A stretch of DNA of 38,509 nt from Lachnospiraceae bacterium (GTDB lineage: Bacteria; Bacillota; Clostridia; Lachnospirales; Lachnospiraceae), in NCBI GenBank assembly GCA_024403255.1, contig JAKSSE010000008.1:1-38509 (forward strand), given 5' to 3'. The notes beneath the pieces are model-generated. The model searched no databases. It had not been told where the DNA came from and worked only from the letters and a program-made list of their open reading frames with translations. The stretch's first letter is position 1. The number at the start of each line of letters is the position of its first letter. This document shows positions 25,777 through 33,012 of this stretch, one piece after another. The position numbers were made by a program, and so were the translations under genes.

Positions 25777-25811
25777 AAAGCCCCAAGGATTCCCCCCGAG
25801 GGGCTTTTTTT
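25777..25811 (+). terminator. Rho-independent terminator of the small transcript
   Basis: AAAGCCCC (25777-25784) and GGGGCTTT (25800-25807) form an 8-bp stem, with a T run to 25811. It separates the small transcript from the exporter operon. Confidence 0.88.
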
Positions 25812-25846
25812 ATGCTTATTTTTTTGTGTATTTGAAGAGTTTAATC

Positions 25847-25855
25847 TGATATAAT
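25847..25855 (+). promoter_or_regulatory. Extended -10 promoter of the GGDEF/exporter operon
   Basis: TGATATAAT is an extended -10 element placed between the preceding terminator and the ATG at 25891. No good -35 is present at the usual distance. It would start a leader of about 30 bases and could serve the whole operon to 35925. Confidence 0.5.
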
Positions 25856-25890
25856 CAGAAATAGTATATTTTGACAGTTAAAGAGGTTAT

Positions 25891-28107
25891 ATGAATAATA
25901 AAAAATTCAAAATTAGATTTGCGATATGCTTGATAGCATTTTTTGTGATTGCTATTTTGATTGAAGTATATATTTTGTCTTATGCGAATCAAAGACAGGT
26001 GCAAAAAACTTCTGAGGTAATACTTAATCATGTAGAAGGTATCCTTGAGGAAACCCAGAAAAGTGAGGAGGAAACCTTAGCTGTACTAAAAGAAGAATAT
26101 GTGCAAAAAGCAAATACAGTTGCATACTTTCTTGATAATAAAAAAGAAGCAATAGAAGATGTTGAAGAACTTAAAAAACTTGCTTCTTTAATGGGCATAG
26201 ATGAGATTAATCTGTTTGATACATCGGGCGTTATATATGCGGGAACTCATCCAGAGTACTATGGCCTTTCTTTTGAAGATGGTGAACAGGTGGCATTTTT
26301 TAAGCCTATGCTCTTAGATAAGACGCTTACTATGTGTCAGGGCGTTACACCTAATACAGCAGAAAATAAATCTATGATGTATGCGATTACCTGGGATTCT
26401 ACAGGAACATACATGGTGCAGGTTGGAATAGAGCCTGTGCGTTTATTAGAGGAATTAAAAGAAAATAGCATTTATGAAGTTGTAAGACAGATGCCAGCAT
26501 ACGAGGGCGTTAGTATATATGTTGCGGATAAAAACTCAAAGGAGATTTTAGGATCAACAAATAAAGATAGTATAGGACAGACTTTAGTTGATATTGGCAT
26601 ACTTGATGAGGGCGATGATTCTAACACGATAGAAAGTAAGAATTCTGTAATTGATGGATTCAAAAACTATTGTCATTTTAGATTATATGATGATTGTTTG
26701 ATAACTGTTGCACATTCTACAAACGCTTATTTTGCTTCTTTTGTTTCAGCGATTGCAATTGAAATTGCATGGCTTATAGCGGCGGCATCAGTCATTTCTT
26801 ATATTCTTTTTAAATTGATTTATGCAAATGAAAAGATAAATGATCAGATGGAAATTCTCACATCCCTTTCTGATATATATTACAGCATGCATCTTGTTCA
26901 TATGACGGATTTTAGCATTGAAAAAATTGAGGCAAACAGCCTTATGGATGAGGTTGTTGAGAATGGTAAAAATGCTAGTGATATGTTGCGCAATATTGTT
27001 GAAACAACTGTAGATGGTGAATATAAAAATACAGCGCTGGAGTTTGTTAATTTATATACTCTTTCTGACAGGTTAAGAAATAAAAATTCAGTTTTTATTG
27101 ATGTTGTTGATAACAATGTCGGCTGGCTTCGTATTTCGTTTATTGTGGTTGAAAAGAATGAAGCTGGCGCTCTTACAAAAGTAATGATTACAACCCAGGT
27201 TGTTGATGAGGATAAAAAGAAGGAAGAAGATTTAATTGATAAGGCTAATAAAGATGAACTTACAGGTCTTTATAACAGAAGAGCCTATGAAGATGATATC
27301 CTTAATTATCCTACAGTTCCTCCAGAGCCGAATTTTGTATATATTTCAGTAGATGTAAATGGCCTTAAGGTTATTAATGATACACTGGGACATATAGCTG
27401 GAGATGAGCTTATAGAAGGTGCGGCAGAGTGCTTGAAACGTGCATTGGGATCATATGGAAAGATTTATAGGACAGGCGGGGATGAGTTTGTTTCTATGAT
27501 TTTTGCTGATGAAAATAGACTTGAATTAGTATTAAAAGATCTTGAACAGGTAATGCATGCGTGGAGCGGTGTTTTAGTAAAAGAAGTTTCCATGTCGGTT
27601 GGTTGCGCTACCAAGAGAGAATTTGCTATTGAAACAGTTGATGAATTAGCGACCATTGCTGAAAAAAGAATGTATGAGGCAAAGGCGAAGTATTATTCGC
27701 AGAAGGGAGTTGACAGAAGAGGTCAGGCTGCTGCGCATACTGCACTTTGTAATCTTTATACTAAGATTTTAAAGATTAATCTTACAACTGATGCCTATAA
27801 TATTGTCGGAGTGGATGAAAGCGAGCAGACGGAGGCAATGGGCTTTTCTACAAAGATTTCCGAATGGCTTTCTGCATTTGGTAAAACAGGTCAGGTACAC
27901 AAAGATGATCTTGATGAATATTTAAGACAGACTGATATAGAGTTCTTAAGAACGTATTTTAAAGGGGCAAATACTTCGCTTAGCATTTTCTACAGAAGAA
28001 AATTTGGTGATGATTTTAAACAGGTTATGATGGAAATAATACCTGCTGATGATTATGAAAACGATAATCAGAGTCTGTACCTTTATGTAAAATCTATTGA
28101 TAATTAA
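25891..28107 (+). CDS. Membrane diguanylate cyclase with extracytoplasmic sensor
   Basis: The 738-residue protein has a membrane helix at about 8-29, an extracytoplasmic region of about 250 residues that looks like a Cache-type sensor, and a second helix at about 283-308. A PAS-like region (about 320-440) follows, then a GGDEF domain with the intact motif GGDEF at 529-533. It should make c-di-GMP from GTP. The four residues at the usual inhibitory I-site place read GSYG rather than RxxD, so product feedback is probably absent. A C-terminal extension of about 150 residues (585-738) is unassigned. It is the first gene of the operon leading to the NHLP exporter and FIST kinase, with a 27-base gap to the adaptor gene. 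Confidence 0.92.
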   Translation: MNNKKFKIRFAICLIAFFVIAILIEVYILSYANQRQVQKTSEVILNHVEGILEETQKSEEETLAVLKEEYVQKANTVAYFLDNKKEAIEDVEELKKLASLMGIDEINLFDTSGVIYAGTHPEYYGLSFEDGEQVAFFKPMLLDKTLTMCQGVTPNTAENKSMMYAITWDSTGTYMVQVGIEPVRLLEELKENSIYEVVRQMPAYEGVSIYVADKNSKEILGSTNKDSIGQTLVDIGILDEGDDSNTIESKNSVIDGFKNYCHFRLYDDCLITVAHSTNAYFASFVSAIAIEIAWLIAAASVISYILFKLIYANEKINDQMEILTSLSDIYYSMHLVHMTDFSIEKIEANSLMDEVVENGKNASDMLRNIVETTVDGEYKNTALEFVNLYTLSDRLRNKNSVFIDVVDNNVGWLRISFIVVEKNEAGALTKVMITTQVVDEDKKKEEDLIDKANKDELTGLYNRRAYEDDILNYPTVPPEPNFVYISVDVNGLKVINDTLGHIAGDELIEGAAECLKRALGSYGKIYRTGGDEFVSMIFADENRLELVLKDLEQVMHAWSGVLVKEVSMSVGCATKREFAIETVDELATIAEKRMYEAKAKYYSQKGVDRRGQAAAHTALCNLYTKILKINLTTDAYNIVGVDESEQTEAMGFSTKISEWLSAFGKTGQVHKDDLDEYLRQTDIEFLRTYFKGANTSLSIFYRRKFGDDFKQVMMEIIPADDYENDNQSLYLYVKSIDN

Positions 28108-28134
28108 GCCTAAAAATCTGATATAGGAGGCACT

Positions 28135-28632
28135 ATGGAAGAAAAGGGAGTTTTTAGAGAAAAGTCCTTAGAAAGAATCAAATCGCCAGAAAATCTAAAT
28201 GAATATATAAAAGTGGCCAATCCAGGAATGTGGATGGGTCTTCTTGCTGTTTTGGCAGTGCTTTTAGGTTTTGTTGTGTGGGGGTCTGTGGCAAGTATTG
28301 ATACTGTAGTTTATTCGGCGGTAGTTGTATCAGATTCGAAGGGAGTGTGTTATTTCCCAGAAAAAAGACAGCAGTATTATAAGCAGGGGATGACTATAGA
28401 AATAGAAGGCCAGGAATATGTATTAGGAAAAAGAACCAGTCAGGCTAAATTATTAAATTCAGATAATGCAGAAGATGCATCTTTACTACACATAATGGAA
28501 GCGGACGGAAATAGTGAATGGTTTGATTTATATGAAATCGGAGGCATTAACCTAGAAGATGGAACATACAAAGGAAAGATTATTGCCGATTCAATAAGAC
28601 CAATCAGTTTTTTATTCAATAAAGAAGAGTAG
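28135..28632 (+). CDS. Short HlyD-like adaptor of an NHLP-type peptide exporter
   Basis: The 165-residue protein begins with FREKSLERIKSPENLNEYIKV, which resembles the N-terminus of secretion (HlyD-like) proteins in NHLP/NHLM bacteriocin systems. One membrane helix follows at about 36-56 (LLAVLAVLLGFVVWG). The rest is a short beta-rich extracytoplasmic domain. Full-length adaptors add a long coiled-coil hairpin, which is missing here. Reading continues cleanly to a stop and there is no leftover frame downstream, so this is not an obvious recent truncation. It has a strong ATAGGAGG site and lies 12 bases before the peptidase transporter. The family link is inferred from the N-terminus and context. 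Confidence 0.72.
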   Translation: MEEKGVFREKSLERIKSPENLNEYIKVANPGMWMGLLAVLAVLLGFVVWGSVASIDTVVYSAVVVSDSKGVCYFPEKRQQYYKQGMTIEIEGQEYVLGKRTSQAKLLNSDNAEDASLLHIMEADGNSEWFDLYEIGGINLEDGTYKGKIIADSIRPISFLFNKEE

Positions 28633-28644
28633 TAACTAAAAGTT

Positions 28645-30822
28645 ATGTTAACCAAAAACAATAAACCATCTAAATATGGAAAAAAAGTGAAGGTTCCAGT
28701 AGTAATGCAGCTCGAATTTTTGGAGTGCGGTGCTGCATGCTTGACTATGGTTTTGGCCTATTATGGTAAGTATATAACTCTTGAACAGGCAAGAGAGGAT
28801 TGTGGCGTTTCAAGAGATGGTCAGAATGCTCTAAATATAATAAAGGCAGCCAGAAATTATGGGATGAAGGCTACCGGTTATCGAATGGAACCAGAGGCAT
28901 TTAAGGAATTTGATCAGTTTCCATGCATAATACATTGGGGGTTCAATCATTTTGTAGTGCTTAATGGTATAAAAAATGGTAAGGCTTACATTAATGATCC
29001 TGCAAAAGGTGAAAGAACTGTTTCAATGAAAGAGTTTGATGAGGAGTTTACCGGTGTTGTTTTAGCGATGACACCTGGAGAGGATTTTGAAAGAGCAGGA
29101 AAGCCAAAAAGCATTTATTCTTTTGCCAAAAAGCGTATCCAGGGTGCATCAGTTGCCATTGTTTTTGTTGTAATTACAACCATTATTTCAAAACTTCTCG
29201 AGGTAATTAATCCTGTTTTTTCAAGAATATTTATGGATAGGCTTTTGACAGGAAAAAATCCTGAATGGCTTTTTCCTTTTACCTGTATGCTTGCCGTTAT
29301 GACAGCTTTAATGATATTTAATGCATGGATAAATACCGTTTGTTCATATCGCATTGATGGAAAAATGTCCGTTGTTGGAAATTCAACATATATGTGGAAG
29401 GTGCTTCATCTTCCGATGAAGTTTTTTTCGCAGCGTATGGCTGGAGATATTCAAAATCGTCAGGCAAGCTCTGCTTCTATTTCAAATACACTAATTAATA
29501 CATTTGCGCCACTGGTTATTGATTCGTTCATGATGGTTTTCTATCTTGTTGTCATGATGAAAAACAGTGTTCTTTTGTCTTGCATAGGTTTATCTACGAT
29601 AATCATAAATTTTTTCATCTCAAATATTATTTCAAAAAAGAGAATAAATATTTCACGTGCAGCGATGCGTGACGAAGGAAAATTATATGGAACGACGGTA
29701 TCCGGAATAGAGATGATTGAGACAATTAAGTCATCGGGTGCTGAAGTTGGATATTTTGAAAAGTGGGCAGGCTATCAGGCATCTGTTAATTCCAGCCAAG
29801 TAAAAGCATTAAAGATAGACCAAAAGCTTGGAATTTTGCCAGAGATAGTGGCTTTTATCAATGACAGTATTATTCTCATACTTGGAATATATTTGATTAT
29901 TCAGGGAAAGTTTACATATGGTTCAGTACTTTTCTTTCAGGGACTTTTGACATCATTTATGGCTCCTGCAAATACCCTTATTTCTTCAAATCAGATGGTT
30001 CAGGAAATGCGTACTGAGATGGAGCGAATAGAGGATGTTATGGAATATCCGGATGATGATATTCTCAAAGAGTCTGATAAGGAATTAGAGAATGTTAGAA
30101 AACTTTCTGGTCTGGTTGAGATGAGAGATGTTACTTTTGGATATTCACCACTTGCTGAGCCTTTAATTGAGAATTTTAATATGACATTAAAGCCTGGTAG
30201 CAAGGTCGCTTTTGTTGGAATGTCAGGCTGCGGAAAATCAACTTTATCAAAGCTTATTTCTGGACTTTATAAACCATGGGCTGGGGAAATCTTATTTGAT
30301 GGTGTTCCAATTGGAGAAATTGATAAAAATGTATTTAGAGGATCGCTTGCTGTTGTAGATCAGGAGATAACTCTTTTTGGGGATAGTATAAGAGATAACA
30401 TTAGGATGTGGGATAAGAGTATCCAGGATTTTGAAGTGATTCTTGCGGCAAGGGATGCACAAATCTACGAGGATATTATTAAAAGACCAGGTGGTTTTGA
30501 TTATGTTCTTGATGAGAATGGGCTTGATTTGTCTGGTGGTCAAAAACAGCGCCTGGAGATTGCTCGTGTATTGGCTCAGGATCCATCCATTATCATCATG
30601 GATGAGGCAACGTCTGCATTAGATGCGCTGACTGAAGTAAATGTTATTAATTCAATAGCCCAAAGAGGTATTAGCTGTATTGTTATAGCGCACAGACTCT
30701 CGACTATTCGTGACTGTGACGAGATTATTGTCATGGATAAAGGTAAAGTTGTAGACAGAGGCACCCACGAGGAACTTATGGCAAGAGGTGGCTTATACAA
30801 GGAGCTTGTAACAAGCGAATAA
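28645..30822 (+). CDS. NHLP-family peptide-export ABC transporter with C39 peptidase
   Basis: This 725-residue transporter cuts the leader of a peptide and exports it. The N-terminal C39 peptidase (about 15-140) is intact: Gln22, Cys28 in LECGAACL, His102 in NHFVVL and Asp118 in INDPAKG. A six-helix exporter domain (about 165-460) and a nucleotide-binding domain follow, with Walker A GMSGCGKST at 525-533, signature LSGGQKQR and Walker B IIIMDEATSALDA. The arrangement fits NHLP subunit 1. Families of this kind process precursors ending in GG or GA before the mature part, but no such precursor is seen nearby. The ribosome-binding site is weak, and the next transporter gene starts 1 base after its stop. 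Confidence 0.93.
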   Translation: MLTKNNKPSKYGKKVKVPVVMQLEFLECGAACLTMVLAYYGKYITLEQAREDCGVSRDGQNALNIIKAARNYGMKATGYRMEPEAFKEFDQFPCIIHWGFNHFVVLNGIKNGKAYINDPAKGERTVSMKEFDEEFTGVVLAMTPGEDFERAGKPKSIYSFAKKRIQGASVAIVFVVITTIISKLLEVINPVFSRIFMDRLLTGKNPEWLFPFTCMLAVMTALMIFNAWINTVCSYRIDGKMSVVGNSTYMWKVLHLPMKFFSQRMAGDIQNRQASSASISNTLINTFAPLVIDSFMMVFYLVVMMKNSVLLSCIGLSTIIINFFISNIISKKRINISRAAMRDEGKLYGTTVSGIEMIETIKSSGAEVGYFEKWAGYQASVNSSQVKALKIDQKLGILPEIVAFINDSIILILGIYLIIQGKFTYGSVLFFQGLLTSFMAPANTLISSNQMVQEMRTEMERIEDVMEYPDDDILKESDKELENVRKLSGLVEMRDVTFGYSPLAEPLIENFNMTLKPGSKVAFVGMSGCGKSTLSKLISGLYKPWAGEILFDGVPIGEIDKNVFRGSLAVVDQEITLFGDSIRDNIRMWDKSIQDFEVILAARDAQIYEDIIKRPGGFDYVLDENGLDLSGGQKQRLEIARVLAQDPSIIIMDEATSALDALTEVNVINSIAQRGISCIVIAHRLSTIRDCDEIIVMDKGKVVDRGTHEELMARGGLYKELVTSE

Positions 30823-30823
30823 T

Positions 30824-33010
30824 ATGGGAATTTACGAAGAACAGATAAAAGAAAGAATTGCATATGATGACGAAGCTCTAAGCGAAGCCTTTGGCAAAAT
30901 GACAGGAGCAATCCTTGGAAGCAAGATGGCTTCCCGCCTTGAAAGTAGTGGTGCTAGTGCTGAAAATGCAATAGGAGCTCTTCTTAAGTTTTATAATCTT
31001 AAGGAAGTTACCATTCCGTCTAAATTAGAAGATTTAGATGAAAAACTTGAGTATGTGCTTCAGCCTAATGGAATCATGAGAAGAAGAGTCCATTTAGATG
31101 AAGAATGGTATAAGGTCGCTTATGGACCGTTTCTTGCCATGCTTAAGGATAGCGATGGTGTAGTTGCAATTGTTCCAAGTGAAACTGGTGGCTACAAATA
31201 TTATGATGAAACTGTGGGCACCTATATCAAAATAGATAAGAAGACGGCGCAGAAATTCGATTCAGAAGCATACACATTTTATAAGCCTTTTCCTATGCGA
31301 AAGCTTAAGATAAAAGATCTTTTTGTGTATATTAAGGAGCTTATAACCTTTTCGGACGTTGCGTGTGTACTATTACTATATCTTTTTGCAACATTACTAG
31401 GTCTTTTTTCTCCAATCTTTACAAATCTGCTTTATGGCAGGGTTACCCAAATAGCTTATTTGCCAATCCTTTTGGCGCTGGGCTTTTTTATGATAATGGT
31501 TGGAATAAGTAAGATTCTTGTTACTTCGATTCAGACTCTTGTTATGTCGAGGGTTAATACAAAAGTTTCAACGGCAGTAAGTGCAGCGACAATGATGAGA
31601 ATATTCTCGTTGCCTGTTGATTTTTTTAGGGATTATACGGCGGGCGAACTGACCTCACTGACGGAATATGTCACTACATTATGTGAAACTATAATTAGTA
31701 CAATTTTATCGACTACTTTAGCCTCATTATTTTCGCTCCTTTATATTACTCAGATTTTCCAGTATGCGCCTTCTTTAGTAGTGCCATCTGTTGTTATTGT
31801 TTTGATAACCACAGTATTTTCTGTTGTTTCTGCGTTTGCAAATATAAAAAGATCGCAGGAAATGATGCAGTTAAATACAAAAACAGTTGGTCTTGGATAC
31901 TCGCTTATAAATGGTGTTGAAAAAATAAAACTTGCTGGAGCAGAAAAAAGGGCTTTTGCCAAGTGGGCGGTTAACTACTCTAAAGAAGCAGCGATTGAGT
32001 ATAATCCATCGACACTCATCAAATATAGTAATGTTTTTTCTTTGGCTATTACTATGATTGGCGCGATTGTGATGTACTACGTGACTGTTAAAAGTCAGGT
32101 TTCGCTTAGTGAATATGCTGCATTTAATGTGGCTTATGGTTATTTGACAGGAGCCTTTGCGGGGCTTGTTGGAATCGTCTTACAGGTGGCAAATATAAAG
32201 CCAATTCTTAATATGTGTAAGCCAATTCTTGATGCAGAGCCTGAAGCATCAGAGCAGAAGGAAGTTTTGATGGATGTTAAGGGTGACATCTCTATTGAAC
32301 ATGTTTCTTTTAGATATAACGACAGCATGCCTTATGTTTTGGATGATTTATCTCTGAAAATAAAGAAAGGCCAGTATGTTGCCATAGTTGGAAAAACAGG
32401 TTGTGGAAAGTCAACATTAGTCAGACTTTTATTGGGCTTTGAGAAGCCTGAACGTGGAGCTATATATGTTGATAGTAAAGATATAAAATCCGTTGACCTT
32501 AAATCATTACGTAGACATATAGGCACAGTTATGCAAAATGGAAAAGCTTTCCAGGGGGATGTTTTTTCAAATATTACAATTTCGGCACCAAGAGCAACAC
32601 TTGATGATGCGTGGGAAGCGGCAAGACTTGCAGGGCTTGATGCAGACATAGAAAATATGCCTATGGGAATGAATACTATAATTACAGAAGGACAGGGCGG
32701 CATATCAGGAGGTCAGCGCCAAAGACTTCTTATTGCAAGGGCAGTTGCGCCAAAACCTAATTTACTTATTTTTGATGAGGCTACATCAGCTCTTGATAAT
32801 GTGACTCAAAAGAAAGTGTCAGATGCTTTGGATGCACTTAAGTGTACGAGAATTGTTATAGCCCACAGACTTTCGACTATCAAGAACTGTGATCGAATAG
32901 TAGTTTTAGATCAGGGACATATTATAGAAGATGGAACTTATGATGAACTCATAAGCCTTAATGGATATTTCAAGGAACTTGTATCAAGACAACAGTTGGA
33001 TGAGGAATAA
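30824..33010 (+). CDS. NHLP-family export ABC transporter, second subunit
   Basis: The 728-residue protein is the non-peptidase partner in NHLP-type exporters. It has a soluble N-terminal region (about 1-165) without C39 catalytic residues, a six-helix membrane domain (about 170-455) and an ATPase domain. Walker A is GKTGCGKST at 523-531, the signature is ISGGQRQR, and Walker B is LLIFDEATSALDN followed by the switch His in IAHRLST. Both subunits therefore appear able to hydrolyse ATP and probably form a heterodimer. No clear ribosome-binding site precedes the ATG, so it is likely coupled to the upstream gene. No lantibiotic, YcaO or radical-SAM maturase lies beside it. Confidence 0.92.
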   Translation: MGIYEEQIKERIAYDDEALSEAFGKMTGAILGSKMASRLESSGASAENAIGALLKFYNLKEVTIPSKLEDLDEKLEYVLQPNGIMRRRVHLDEEWYKVAYGPFLAMLKDSDGVVAIVPSETGGYKYYDETVGTYIKIDKKTAQKFDSEAYTFYKPFPMRKLKIKDLFVYIKELITFSDVACVLLLYLFATLLGLFSPIFTNLLYGRVTQIAYLPILLALGFFMIMVGISKILVTSIQTLVMSRVNTKVSTAVSAATMMRIFSLPVDFFRDYTAGELTSLTEYVTTLCETIISTILSTTLASLFSLLYITQIFQYAPSLVVPSVVIVLITTVFSVVSAFANIKRSQEMMQLNTKTVGLGYSLINGVEKIKLAGAEKRAFAKWAVNYSKEAAIEYNPSTLIKYSNVFSLAITMIGAIVMYYVTVKSQVSLSEYAAFNVAYGYLTGAFAGLVGIVLQVANIKPILNMCKPILDAEPEASEQKEVLMDVKGDISIEHVSFRYNDSMPYVLDDLSLKIKKGQYVAIVGKTGCGKSTLVRLLLGFEKPERGAIYVDSKDIKSVDLKSLRRHIGTVMQNGKAFQGDVFSNITISAPRATLDDAWEAARLAGLDADIENMPMGMNTIITEGQGGISGGQRQRLLIARAVAPKPNLLIFDEATSALDNVTQKKVSDALDALKCTRIVIAHRLSTIKNCDRIVVLDQGHIIEDGTYDELISLNGYFKELVSRQQLDEE

Positions 33011-33012
33011 AA

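Larger units (their letters stand above)
25450..25811 (+). ncRNA. Candidate structured small RNA (about 360 nt), possibly with a coding region
   Basis: This is a free-standing transcription unit with its own promoter and terminator. It is richer in G and C than its neighbours and dense in hairpins: 25451-25464 (GTAGC/GCTAC), 25477-25496 (7-bp stem, one mismatch), 25554-25573 (8-bp stem with a GGCC loop), 25591-25603 (ACCAG/CTGGT) and 25720-25752 (GTAGC/GCTAC over ATGGG/CCCAT). The GTAGC/GCTAC arms near both ends are interchangeable, so alternative long-range pairing is possible. I do not recognise it as 6S RNA, RNase P RNA, tmRNA or a c-di-GMP riboswitch. An 81-codon frame lies inside, so it may instead be a short messenger RNA. 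Confidence 0.5.

Noticed and set aside
25450..25811. c-di-GMP riboswitch, 6S RNA, RNase P RNA or tmRNA
   Set aside because: None of the conserved sequence blocks of these RNAs that I know could be found.
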